Made by a program: the position numbers and the translations under genes. The notes beneath the pieces are model-generated. The model ran no database searches. It saw only the letters and a program-made list of their open reading frames with translations, and was not told the origin of the DNA. A stretch of DNA of 64,000 bases, from positions 1 through 64,000 of the forward strand of contig NZ_NCSU01000006.1 of NCBI RefSeq assembly GCF_002088945.1, given 5' to 3'. Of this stretch, positions 43,821 to 51,906 are shown piece after piece (the stretch's first letter is position 1; every line of letters begins with the position of its first letter). This DNA comes from Henriciella pelagia. GTDB taxonomy: Bacteria; Pseudomonadota; Alphaproteobacteria; Caulobacterales; Hyphomonadaceae.

Positions 43821-44456
43821 ATGCACTATTTCTGGGTCATGAGTGCCCGCATGACGTTCTGGTTCGAGTTCGCTTCCACATATTCTTACCTCACGGTCAT
43901 GCGGATTGAGGCGCTTGCCCGTGAACGATGCGTCGAGGTCGAATGGAAACCCTTCCTGCTGGGCCCGATCTTTGCCGCGCAGGGCTGGACAACGTCACCT
44001 TTTAATCTCTATCCGGCCAAGGGCGCGTATATGTGGCGCGATATTGAACGGCGGGCGGCGGGCTACGGCATCCCGTTCAGGCCATGGAGCGGCAAGGACG
44101 GCCGGAAATTCCCGCAGAACGGATTGCTGGCAGCACGCACCGCGACGGCAGCCTTGCGCGAGCGGTGGGGCAAGGAATTTGTGCGCCGGGTCTACAGCGC
44201 ACAATTCGCAAACGGGCTCGATATCTCCAATCCGAAGGTGATCGGCGACTGTATCAAGGCAGCTGGCGGCAACGAACAGATGTTTCTGCACCTGGGGCAC
44301 TCGAACACGCACAAGCAAGTGCTGCGTGAGAATACCGATGCTGCAATTGCGACCGGCGTGTTCGGCGCGCCGAGCTTCACGATCGGACCCGAACTGTTCT
44401 GGGGCGATGACCGGCTGGAAGACGCGCTAAACTGGGCGCTCAGCCGCCCCGCCTGA
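43821..44456 (+). CDS. 2-hydroxychromene-2-carboxylate isomerase-like protein (DsbA/kappa-GST fold)
   Basis: About 211 residues with the kappa-GST/DsbA-like fold: MTFWFEFASTYSYLTVMRIEALARERCVEVEWKPFLLGPIFAAQGW, then GKFPQN-like RKFPQNGLLAARTA, ending GVFGAPSFTIGPELFWGDDRLEDAL. A Ser/Thr-Tyr-Ser replaces the CxxC of DsbA, as in the isomerase NahD. The start is ambiguous among ATGs at 43821, 43839 and 43851; the conserved fold starts near the third. The reaction in naphthalene-type pathways is glutathione-dependent, but no aromatic pathway is nearby. Its 3' end overlaps the convergent membrane gene by 17 nt. Confidence 0.8.
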   Translation: MHYFWVMSARMTFWFEFASTYSYLTVMRIEALARERCVEVEWKPFLLGPIFAAQGWTTSPFNLYPAKGAYMWRDIERRAAGYGIPFRPWSGKDGRKFPQNGLLAARTATAALRERWGKEFVRRVYSAQFANGLDISNPKVIGDCIKAAGGNEQMFLHLGHSNTHKQVLRENTDAAIATGVFGAPSFTIGPELFWGDDRLEDALNWALSRPA

Positions 44457-44799
44457 AAGGCGAACTAACGACAATCCGTTTTTCGCCTTCTTGGGCGGGC
44501 TCGCCAGCGAGCTCGGGGCGGGTGCCCTGCGGGCGAAAGGTGTCGTCATCGTCGAGCGCCATGCTGGTGCCCGGGCGTGTAGAGGCGACCTCGTCGGACG
44601 GCACGATCTGGAAGCCGAGGAAACCGAGAAGGAAGTAAAAACCGACGCCCGTCAGTACGGCCGTGATCAGCGTGCGAATGATGAAGCGCATAATGGCGCC
44701 CTTGATCGTCCAGGCCAGCATGGCCGCGCCGCCGCCCCCTGCGAGGCCCGCGCCAGAGGCGACCGCTGCAAGATCGAAAACTTCGTTGAACCAGTCCAT
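44440..44799 (-). CDS. Small membrane protein, unknown
   Basis: A 119-residue protein. It has a Gly/Ala-rich N-terminal hydrophobic stretch (LAAVASGAGLAGGGGAAMLAW), a clear TM (FIIRTLITAVLTGVGFYFLLGFLGF) and a charged C-terminal tail of about 50 residues. ATG at 44799 is preferred over the GTG one codon earlier, with AAGGAG upstream. The last codons overlap the convergent isomerase gene by 17 nt. I do not recognise a family. Confidence 0.6.
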   Translation of the reverse strand: MDWFNEVFDLAAVASGAGLAGGGGAAMLAWTIKGAIMRFIIRTLITAVLTGVGFYFLLGFLGFQIVPSDEVASTRPGTSMALDDDDTFRPQGTRPELAGEPAQEGEKRIVVSSPFRRGG

Positions 44800-44887
44800 C
44801 ACGCACTCCTTTGCCTGTCCGGCGTTCGGTTGTCTGAGGGCGAAACTATAGGATGGTTAAGGGCTGCGAGGCCAGCCGGATTCGTGG

Positions 44888-45628
44888 CTAGTCATTATTG
44901 ATGATGAAGCGCACACCGCCGATGCTGACAGTGTCGCCAAAGCTACGGAGGCCCATCCTGTCGGCGCGTTCAAGCGCCTTGATTGCATTGTGCAGCGTCA
45001 TGCAGAACCCCTCAAGCAGCGTCCGCTCGCCTTCCTGGAAGACAAGTGTCTGCTGATCATTGACGGTGATGCGGGTCACGTCCGGATGTCTGGTTGCCGG
45101 GATGCCGAGCGCAGCGGCCCAGCGCGAAGCGAGCTTGTTCGGGTCCGGCGCTTCGAGGATGGCACCAGAGATGTCGCCTTTGATCCCTTCATCTTTCCAG
45201 TCGGGTCCGCCCCAGCGCCAGCTGCCCCAGGGGCGCGTTTCGTCAATAGAGACGATCGCGGCACCGACATCGGCCGGGTGAATATGGCTGGCGGAGATAT
45301 CGTCGAGGTCGATATTCCAGACGCGGCGAATACCGGCACCGTCCAGGCGCTTGCGGGCCGCGTCGATATCGTCGGTTTCGAAGATCGCCATATAGCCGCC
45401 CGCGCCACCATTTTTCTTCAGGAAGCGCTGGACAGGTGCGTGGTCGGTTACAGGCCAGATGACTTCGATGAACTGGTCACCAATGGAGAAGACAGAGTTT
45501 TCAAGCCCGAATTCGGCGACGCCCTTGTCATGGTATGGCGTGCCCAGCTCAAAGACCTTCTGGAGGTCTTCGGCAACCTCCGGTCCGGGCGCGGCAATAA
45601 CGAGTTGGCGAAGGCGGAGTTTTGTCAT
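44888..45628 (-). CDS. VOC-family protein, glyoxalase-like
   Basis: A 246-residue protein with two VOC-type modules: KLRLRQLVIAAPGPEVAEDLQKVFELG...GIGDQFIEVIWPV-like FSIGDQFIEVIWPV, then KGDISGAILEAPDPNKLASRWAAALGI, ending IGGVRFIINND. Start is the ATG at 45628, where the fold begins; an earlier in-frame ATG adds a 14-residue unconserved leader. Divergent from the cytochrome c gene. Substrate unknown. Confidence 0.75.
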   Translation of the reverse strand: MTKLRLRQLVIAAPGPEVAEDLQKVFELGTPYHDKGVAEFGLENSVFSIGDQFIEVIWPVTDHAPVQRFLKKNGGAGGYMAIFETDDIDAARKRLDGAGIRRVWNIDLDDISASHIHPADVGAAIVSIDETRPWGSWRWGGPDWKDEGIKGDISGAILEAPDPNKLASRWAAALGIPATRHPDVTRITVNDQQTLVFQEGERTLLEGFCMTLHNAIKALERADRMGLRSFGDTVSIGGVRFIINND

Positions 45629-45742
45629 GTGGCAGGGTCTAGCACGAAAAACCCTCCGCTGGGCAATCATGGTTCAGGTGACATTCCCGGTTTTGGCCGG
45701 GTCTGTTATAATTTGCGGGCAATTGGAGGGAGGAGAGAGCAG

Positions 45743-46120
45743 ATGAATACGGTCTGGATGCGCCCATTTCTGGCGGCTACGGCCATAGTGGTCACGGCCT
45801 GTAGCGGCCCGTCGGGCAGTGAAGGGACGGACGCGTCGAACCCTTCGCCGCGGGCGGAACTCATCGGGCAGGGGGAGACGATTGCCCGAAATCTTTGCTC
45901 AGGCTGCCACGCGGTCGGCACCGAAGGCGACAGTCCGCACAGAGAGGCGATCCCGTTCCGGCAGCTTTCCTGGAAGTATCCTGTCGAGGCGCTGGCTGAG
46001 CCGCTGTCCGAAGGCATCATGGTCGGCCATCCCGACATGCCGGAATGGCAGTTCGAGCCGAAGGATACAGATGCGCTGCTGGCTTACATTGAGAGCATTC
46101 AGGAACCGCAGGAGACGTGA
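45743..46120 (+). CDS. Small monoheme c-type cytochrome lipoprotein
   Basis: A 125-residue protein with a signal sequence and lipobox VVTAC (Cys20), a low-complexity linker, then a class I cytochrome c domain. The heme site is LCSGCHAVG (Cys52, Cys55, His56) and the probable sixth ligand is Met in GHPDMPEW. ATG at 45743 follows GGAGAGAG. Likely membrane-tethered in the periplasm and carrying electrons to an oxidase or dehydrogenase. A hairpin follows at 46135-46157. Confidence 0.85.
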   Translation: MNTVWMRPFLAATAIVVTACSGPSGSEGTDASNPSPRAELIGQGETIARNLCSGCHAVGTEGDSPHREAIPFRQLSWKYPVEALAEPLSEGIMVGHPDMPEWQFEPKDTDALLAYIESIQEPQET

Positions 46121-46134
46121 GGCGGGCTGCGTCG

Positions 46135-46157
46135 CCTCCCCTGATATACAGGGGAGG
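46135..46157. terminator. Hairpin between convergent cytochrome c and small-protein genes
   Basis: CCTCCCCTG (46135-46143) pairs perfectly with CAGGGGAGG (46149-46157) around ATATA. There is no U-tract on either side, so termination is possible but not certain. Confidence 0.45.
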
Positions 46158-46171
46158 GCGCGGCGAAGGGC

Positions 46172-46297
46172 CTATTTCTTGCGCTGGTCGAAGACGTTGT
46201 GAACGCCTGTCTTGAGAGACGGGTTCGAGGCGTTCGTCTTCGGCTTTTCTTTTTTCGGTTTGCGGATTTCGCGGTTCGATTTCTGTTGTTTCGGCAT
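46172..46297 (-). CDS. Small basic protein, 41 residues
   Basis: A short frame reading MPKQQKSNREIRKPKKEKPK, then TNASNPSLKTGVHNVFDQRK and K before stop. It is extremely Lys/Arg/Asn-rich, hydrophilic and lacks any membrane segment. Its composition (MPKQQKSNRE-x-RKPKKEKPK) looks like a family of tiny basic proteins found in many alphaproteobacteria and other Gram-negatives. Nucleic-acid or ribosome binding is a guess from charge only. Separated from the convergent cytochrome c gene by a hairpin. The 188-nt gap upstream (46298-46485) shows no other gene. Confidence 0.6.
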   Translation of the reverse strand: MPKQQKSNREIRKPKKEKPKTNASNPSLKTGVHNVFDQRKK

Positions 46298-46485
46298 GGG
46301 GTCTCGGTCACTTCTCTTGCATCGCAGCCAGCGATGCGGATTGCCCCTGTAGGCCGGCGCGCGGCATGCGCGCTCAGGCAGGGACAGCGCCGGAATGGCT
46401 TTGCGGATTTTAGTGTGACGTGAGCCGCAAAAGGCGTGGGTGAGATATCGTGCGCGGCGAGGGGGAATGCAATGGGATTAATGCG

Positions 46486-46950
46486 CTAGAAGCCCAGCGG
46501 TAGGCTGATCAGGAAGGCAACAATGGCAACAACGAGGATAAGGACCGACAATACAAGTATTCTCGCGGTCCACTTTAGCCAGAGGCTCGATTGACGGCGT
46601 TTTTCCCTTTGTCCCAAGTACGTATTTGCAGTCTCTATGTTGCTAACCAACTCGCTGGTGCCGAGCACATATTTTATTCTCTCATCGTGAATAATGCCCG
46701 CTTCGTAGGTGGCCCACATGGCTTGAAAGTACGAAGTTACAAACATCAACAATGCAGCAACTATAACTGCCCATCCGGCTATTTCAGCAACGAATCCGTC
46801 GATGTCGAGATCTACTGAAAGTGCAATGTTTACGACAACTGCTGACACCCCAGCACCCAGAAACGCAAAATTTCGAAGCAATGCCGCGTCTCGCTCATGG
46901 CCTTCAGAGACCAGTTGCAGCGCTAGCGATGGTCGATCTTCTAAGGCCAT
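46486..46950 (-). CDS. Membrane protein with three predicted TM segments, unknown
   Basis: A 154-residue protein: hydrophilic start, TM1 (LLRNFAFLGAGVSAVVVNIAL), TM2 (IAGWAVIVAALLMFVTSYFQAMW), a charged loop with possible coiled coil (HDERIKYVLGTSELVSNIETANTYLGQREKRRQ), and TM3 (ILVLSVLILVVAIVAFLISLPL). The sequence is AT-richer than polA next to it, so it may be a newcomer. It sits 11 nt after polA on the same strand. No family recognised. Confidence 0.6.
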   Translation of the reverse strand: MALEDRPSLALQLVSEGHERDAALLRNFAFLGAGVSAVVVNIALSVDLDIDGFVAEIAGWAVIVAALLMFVTSYFQAMWATYEAGIIHDERIKYVLGTSELVSNIETANTYLGQREKRRQSSLWLKWTARILVLSVLILVVAIVAFLISLPLGF

Positions 46951-46961
46951 TTATAACCTCG

Positions 46962-49754
46962 CTAGTGCGCCTCCGCCCACGTCTTCGCGGCCTTCGCTTC
47001 AACATCCAGCGGGACGCTGAGCTGTAGCGCGGGTAGCGGCGCTTTCTGCATGACGCTCTGGACCAGTTTGATCGTGTCTTCGGCCTGGGATTCCGGCACT
47101 TCGAAGATCAGTTCGTCATGCACCTGGAGGAGCATCTTCGCGTCGAGTTTCTTCTTCGCCAAAGCCTCCGGCATGGCGATCATGGCGCGTTTGATGATGT
47201 CGGCGGCGGAGCCCTGGATCGGGGCGTTGATGGCCTGGCGTTCGGCGAAGGCGCGCTGGGCACCGTTCTTTGAGCCCATTTCCTTGAGGTGCAGCTTGCG
47301 CCCGAAGGCGGTCTTTACGAAGAGGTTCTCCTTCGCGAAGGCCTTGGTCTCGTCCATATATTTCCGGATGCCGGGGAATTTCTCGAAATAGGCCTTGATA
47401 TAGTCTGACGCCTCGCCGCGCTCGATGCCGAGCTGGTTAGCAAGGCCGAAGGCGGAGATGCCATAGATGATGCCGAAATTGATCGCCTTCGCCTTGCGCC
47501 GGACCATCGGGTCCATGCCCTCGATCGGCGTGTCAAACATTTCCGACGCGGTCATGGCGTGGATGTCGAGCCCGTCCTTGAAGGCGTTCTTCAGCGCGTC
47601 GATGTCGGCGATATGGGCGAGGAGGCGAAGCTCAATCTGGCTATAGTCCGCGCTGATCAGGACATTGCCTTCTTCAGCGATGAAGGCTTCGCGGATCTTG
47701 CGGCCTTCCTCGGTGCGGATCGGGATATTCTGCAAGTTCGGGTCGGTCGAGGAGAGCCGGCCCGTCTGCGCGCCCGCCATGGAGTAGGACGTGTGGACCC
47801 GCTTCGTCTCCGGGTTGATCGCGTCCTGCAATGCTTCGGTATAGGTCGAGCGCAGCTTTGAGAGCGTGCGCCAGTCGAGGATGATCTGCGGCAGTTCATG
47901 GCCCTGCGCGGCGAGGTATTCGAGCTGGCTCGCATCGGTCGACCACTGGCCGGACTTGGTCTTCTTGCCGCCGGGCAGATCCATCTCGCCGAACAGGATT
48001 TCGCCGAGCTGCTTCGGGCTGCCCATATTGAATTCCTGACCGGCCGCCTTGTAGGCCGCGTCTTCGAGCCCCGCCATGCGCTGCTGGAAATCAGATGAGA
48101 GGCGCGAGAGGAAATCGCGGTCGACCTTGATACCGTGGCGCTCCATGTCGGCGAGGACAGGGATCAGCGGGCGGTCCAGCGTCTCATAGACGGTGGTGAC
48201 GCGCTCCTTGTGAAGGCGCGGCTTGAACATCTGCCACAGGCGGAGCGTCACATCGGCGTCCTCGGCGGCATATTCGGTCGCCTTGTCGAGCGGAACGCGA
48301 TCGAAGGTGATCTGCTTCTGGCCGGTGCCGGCGACCTCCTTGAAAGGGATCGGCGTGTGGTGGAAATAGCGCTCGGACAGCTCATCCATGCCGTGCCCAT
48401 GCATGCCGGCGTGGAGGGCGAAGGAGAGCAGCATCGTATCGTCAATGGGGGCAAGCGTGATGCCGTTGCGGGCGAAGACCGTATAGTCGTACTTGATGTT
48501 CTGGCCGACCTTGAGGATGGCCTTGTCTTCCAGAAGGGGTTTCAGCGCCTTCAGGGCTTCGGCCTTGTTGATCTGGCGCGGCGGGTCGGCATCGAACATG
48601 TCGCCGCCGCCTGTATGGTCCGGATCGATGTGGCCGAGCGGGATGTAGCAGGCTTCATTCGGTGCGACGGCGATGGAGATTCCGACGAGATTGCAAAGCT
48701 GGCAGTCGAGGCTGTCTGTCTCGGTATCGACAGCGATGACACCGGCATCATAGGCGCGGGCGATCCAGTCTTCCAGCGTCTTGAAATCGCGCACGCAAAC
48801 ATAGTTTTCCTTGTCGAAGCCAACCTCGCCCTGGGTCGGCTCCTCAAGGACGCCTTCGGCCTCGAACGTCTCGCGGACGCGGCGCGTGATCGTGCGAAAC
48901 TCCATCTTCTCGAGGAATTCGATCAGCGTCACCGGGTCCGGGTCGCAGACAGCGAGGTCTTCGAGCGGGGTTTCGACGGGCACGTTGTCATCAAGCTTGA
49001 CCAGCTGTTTCGAGATGCGGACCTGATCGGCAAAATCGATCAGGGTCTGGCGGCGCTTGGGCTGTTTGATCTCTTCGGCGTGCGCGAGCAGTTCCTCGAC
49101 CGTGCCGTACTCTCCAAGCAGTGTAGCGGCGGTCTTCACGCCAATGCCGGGGGCCCCGGGGACGTTATCGGTGCTGTCGCCGGCGAGGGCCTGCACATCG
49201 ACAACCTTTTCAGGCCCGACGCCAAACTTCTCATAGACCGCCTCGATGCCGAGATGCTTGCTCTTCATCGTGTCGAGCATGGTGATCTTGTCGGTGACAA
49301 GCTGCATCAGATCCTTGTCGGAGGAGACAATGGTGACGCGCGCGCCCTTGGCTTCGGCCTGGCGGGCATAGGTCGCGATCAGATCATCGGCCTCGAAGCC
49401 TTCCATTTCGAGGGCATGGCAGGCAAAGGCGATGGAAGCTTCGCGCACCAGCGGGAATTGAGGCCGAAGGTCTTCCGGCGGCTCGTCGCGATTGGCCTTG
49501 TAGTCGGGGTAGAGGTCGTTGCGGAAGGTGTAGCTGCCCTTGTCGAAGACGCAGGCGAAGTGGGTCGGGCGCTCGTCACCTTTCAGCTCTTCGAGCAGCT
49601 TCCAGAGCATGTTGCAGAAGCCAGCCACCGCGCCGACAGGCAGGCCGTCAGACGCCCGGCTGAGCGGCGGCAGGGCGTGAAAGGCGCGGAAGATATAGGC
49701 GCTCGCATCGATCAGGTAGAGATGGCTGTCTTCATTGATGGGCGCTGACGGCAT
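46962..49754 (-). CDS. polA: DNA polymerase I
   Basis: A 930-residue enzyme with all three domains. The 5'-3' exonuclease has LYLIDASAYIFRAF, SSDKDLMQLV and GDSTDNVPGAPGIG. The 3'-5' exonuclease is intact, with VIAVDTETDSL, LKVGQNIKYDYTVFA and YAAEDADVTLRLW. The polymerase has motif A ISADYSQIELRLLAHI, motif B RRKAKAINFGIIYGISAFGL and motif C LQVHDELIFEV. ATG at 49754 is chosen for its AGGAAGGA ribosome site and because the family starts there; upstream codons are unconserved. It fills gaps after Okazaki fragment primer removal and in repair. Confidence 0.96.
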   Translation of the reverse strand: MPSAPINEDSHLYLIDASAYIFRAFHALPPLSRASDGLPVGAVAGFCNMLWKLLEELKGDERPTHFACVFDKGSYTFRNDLYPDYKANRDEPPEDLRPQFPLVREASIAFACHALEMEGFEADDLIATYARQAEAKGARVTIVSSDKDLMQLVTDKITMLDTMKSKHLGIEAVYEKFGVGPEKVVDVQALAGDSTDNVPGAPGIGVKTAATLLGEYGTVEELLAHAEEIKQPKRRQTLIDFADQVRISKQLVKLDDNVPVETPLEDLAVCDPDPVTLIEFLEKMEFRTITRRVRETFEAEGVLEEPTQGEVGFDKENYVCVRDFKTLEDWIARAYDAGVIAVDTETDSLDCQLCNLVGISIAVAPNEACYIPLGHIDPDHTGGGDMFDADPPRQINKAEALKALKPLLEDKAILKVGQNIKYDYTVFARNGITLAPIDDTMLLSFALHAGMHGHGMDELSERYFHHTPIPFKEVAGTGQKQITFDRVPLDKATEYAAEDADVTLRLWQMFKPRLHKERVTTVYETLDRPLIPVLADMERHGIKVDRDFLSRLSSDFQQRMAGLEDAAYKAAGQEFNMGSPKQLGEILFGEMDLPGGKKTKSGQWSTDASQLEYLAAQGHELPQIILDWRTLSKLRSTYTEALQDAINPETKRVHTSYSMAGAQTGRLSSTDPNLQNIPIRTEEGRKIREAFIAEEGNVLISADYSQIELRLLAHIADIDALKNAFKDGLDIHAMTASEMFDTPIEGMDPMVRRKAKAINFGIIYGISAFGLANQLGIERGEASDYIKAYFEKFPGIRKYMDETKAFAKENLFVKTAFGRKLHLKEMGSKNGAQRAFAERQAINAPIQGSAADIIKRAMIAMPEALAKKKLDAKMLLQVHDELIFEVPESQAEDTIKLVQSVMQKAPLPALQLSVPLDVEAKAAKTWAEAH

Positions 49755-49954
49755 TTGCGATTCCTTCCTGCAGGTGGTTGGTTTAACGGCCCAAAAGGTG
49801 CAGGGGTAGTGGCAATTCAGACTCGACATGCAGTCGGTGAGGTGCAGTTTTTGTATCATGTCACGCCATCCGCGTGTTAATAGCCTCACACACTACACCT
49901 AAGATTGCGGGCAAAGACGCGTCGCACACTCGGTAAAAGGACGCGATTGTACGA

Positions 49955-51112
49955 ATGAAAGCCCAACCACATCCATCCCAGAAGCTAAGACTGGCAACGC
50001 TGAGGCAGTACGAAATTCTCGATACGCCTCGCGAAAAAGACTTTGACGAGATCGTCCAGCTGGCGTCGGAGATTTGCGAAACACCGATTTCGGTGATCAA
50101 CCTGATCGACGAACACCGTCAATGGTTCAAGGCTGAAACTGGCCTTGGCACGCGTGAGACACCGCTGGCGACTTCCATCTGTTCTCACGTCATCCTTGAA
50201 TCCGACTATGTCGAAATTCCCGACACGCTAAGTGATCCGCGCACAGCGGATAATGAGCTATGCCAGGCGCAGGACGGTTTGAGATTTTATGCGGGGTACC
50301 TGCTCAAGCCGGAAAATGGGCTGCCGCTCGGGACATTGTGCGTCCTCGATACGAAGCCGCGGCAGCTAACCGATTTCCAGAAGCGCTCACTGGCCGTCCT
50401 CGCGCGGCGTGTGATGCGGGAGCTGGACCTGAGGCGTGCGCTCAGGGATCAGGCTGTCCTGCGCAATGAGATGGACCACCGGGTGAAAAACTCACTTCAG
50501 ACGGTCGCTTCCTTTGTGCGCGTCTATCATGGCCAACTGAAAAAAGGCGAGATGGAAGCGTCGACTGTGCTTGATGCCGTTGCGCGCCGAATTGAGGCCA
50601 TGTCCGCTCTGCACGCGGCGCTACACCGATCCAGTGATGGCCGACAGGTCGAACTGGGCGGTTATATTGAAGAGCTTGTGGATTATCTGAGGGACAGCGT
50701 GCCTGAAAGGGTGACCATTGATGTCGAGATCGTGCCGGTTTCCATCCTGTCCAGCACTGCAGGTTCAATCGGAATGATCATCAGCGAATTTGTAGCCAAT
50801 TCGGTAAAGCACGGTTTTCCGGATGGCCGGAAGGGGCTGGTCGAAGTCTCAGTGACGACAGATGCAGACGGCGTCCATATTCACTGCAGGGACAATGGTA
50901 TCGGCGCGAAGAGTGGTGAACCCGGCCCGGCGGCAGAATGCGAGCGACCCTCACGCGGATCAGGCCTCGGCACCAGGCTCGTTGCTTCGGCGGCCTCCCA
51001 GATCGGTGCAACTTTGAAGCGCTCATCAGACGAGAATGGCTACAAGCTGCAGCTGACCGTTCCGACAGAGCTGGACGACACGAAATCGGTCGCTCGACAG
51101 CTGGCCGACTGA
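49955..51112 (+). CDS. GAF-domain sensor histidine kinase, HWE/HisKA_2 type
   Basis: A 385-residue soluble kinase. The N-terminal GAF domain (about 1-155: REKDFDEIVQLASEICETPISVINLIDEHRQWFKAETGLG...SICSHVI...LKPENGLPLGTLCVLD) is followed by a HisKA_2 dimerisation domain with phospho-acceptor His175 (NEMDHRVKNSLQTVASF). An HATPase domain follows (GMIISEFVANSVKHGF as N-box, RDNGIGAK, GSGLGTRLVASAASQIG). Kinases of this class often feed the PhyR/NepR general stress response or light signalling in alphaproteobacteria. No response regulator is adjacent, so the partner is unknown. Confidence 0.87.
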   Translation: MKAQPHPSQKLRLATLRQYEILDTPREKDFDEIVQLASEICETPISVINLIDEHRQWFKAETGLGTRETPLATSICSHVILESDYVEIPDTLSDPRTADNELCQAQDGLRFYAGYLLKPENGLPLGTLCVLDTKPRQLTDFQKRSLAVLARRVMRELDLRRALRDQAVLRNEMDHRVKNSLQTVASFVRVYHGQLKKGEMEASTVLDAVARRIEAMSALHAALHRSSDGRQVELGGYIEELVDYLRDSVPERVTIDVEIVPVSILSSTAGSIGMIISEFVANSVKHGFPDGRKGLVEVSVTTDADGVHIHCRDNGIGAKSGEPGPAAECERPSRGSGLGTRLVASAASQIGATLKRSSDENGYKLQLTVPTELDDTKSVARQLAD

Positions 51113-51132
51113 AGACTGAGTAGAAATATGTC

Positions 51133-51699
51133 CTAGAAATCGCTCGCGCGGGAGCGGGCCTGCGGTGGGACGCTGGTCTGCTTGATCATCTCGTCAATGC
51201 GTTCGCGCTCACGATTTCGTTCGGCCCTGGGTGCCTTGAGTGAGGCGAGTTTCAGCTCGCTGTCATTCTCGCGATAGTCACTGGCGAGGTCGAGGATCAC
51301 ATTGCGAAACTCGGCAAAGCTCACGCGACGGTCCAGATTGGGGTCGAAGCGAACGGGGTTGGCAAGGGAATCGTCTCTTGTCGGCAGGCTTGCGGCCCAG
51401 TCCTGCTGTTCGAGTGCCGTGAGTTCACCGTCTCCATTGGCATCGGAGGCTTCGAAGGCGAGCTTGATACCGGCTTCGAGTTCAGCCGACGAAATCCGGC
51501 CATTCTCGTCGAAATCGAAGGAGGCGAGCAGGCCGCCGCCGGGCTTCAGCCTGTCGGCTTTCAGCTTGGAGCGGGCCTCGTCTTTCACCTCGCCGGAGCC
51601 GGGCAGGCGAACGACGGAGTCGTCCTCGGCCTGCGCATTACCCTGCAGCGCCGACATCGGTGCGGCGAGGATGACCAAGGCTGCAAGTGAACGGATCAT
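51133..51699 (-). CDS. EF-hand calcium-binding exported protein
   Basis: A 188-residue protein with a signal peptide (LAALVILAAPMSALQGNAQA). It has three EF-hand loops: Asp62-Glu73 (DFDENGRISSAE), Asp86-Glu97 (DANGDGELTALE) and Asp119-Glu130 (DPNLDRRVSFAE), the third less canonical. A basic helical tail rich in Arg/Glu follows. GGAGG is 5 nt before the ATG. Periplasmic calcium binding is likely; partner unknown. Convergent with the histidine kinase gene. Confidence 0.83.
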   Translation of the reverse strand: MIRSLAALVILAAPMSALQGNAQAEDDSVVRLPGSGEVKDEARSKLKADRLKPGGGLLASFDFDENGRISSAELEAGIKLAFEASDANGDGELTALEQQDWAASLPTRDDSLANPVRFDPNLDRRVSFAEFRNVILDLASDYRENDSELKLASLKAPRAERNRERERIDEMIKQTSVPPQARSRASDF

Positions 51700-51879
51700 G
51701 TAACCTCCAGGGCAGGACCGGCAGAATAGATATAATCACGTGTGACGTGAATGCCACATGACCAATCAGTATCCTTGGGCGAAATTGCGTCCGGAATGGC
51801 GCGGAGACACGAATTCGGCTGCGGCGCTGATAAAGTTGCGAGTGAAACTTGCCTTCTCATCGAGGCTTCGCTAGACGGC

Positions 51880-51895
51880 CATATAAACATATAAA
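51880..51895 (+). promoter_or_regulatory. Tandem 8-bp direct repeat before ahcY
   Basis: CATATAAA occurs twice head-to-tail, 11 nt before the ahcY start and overlapping its leader (AAGGATC follows). ATATAAA-containing sites precede methionine-cycle genes in several alphaproteobacteria, where ArsR-type SahR regulators are proposed. Whether this is such a site is a guess; no riboswitch fold was recognised in 51700-51906. Confidence 0.35.
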
Positions 51896-51906
51896 GGATC
51901 ATTGAT

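Noticed and set aside
48135-49748. 537-codon open frame on the plus strand
   Set aside because: It is antisense to polA, whose motifs are intact throughout. The frame is open only because of high GC and codon bias; its translation shows no family motif.
51700-51906. Possible SAM or SAH riboswitch upstream of ahcY
   Set aside because: I could not recognise the conserved cores or a consistent pseudoknot of SAM-II, SAM/SAH or SAH riboswitches; only a direct repeat near the start stands out.
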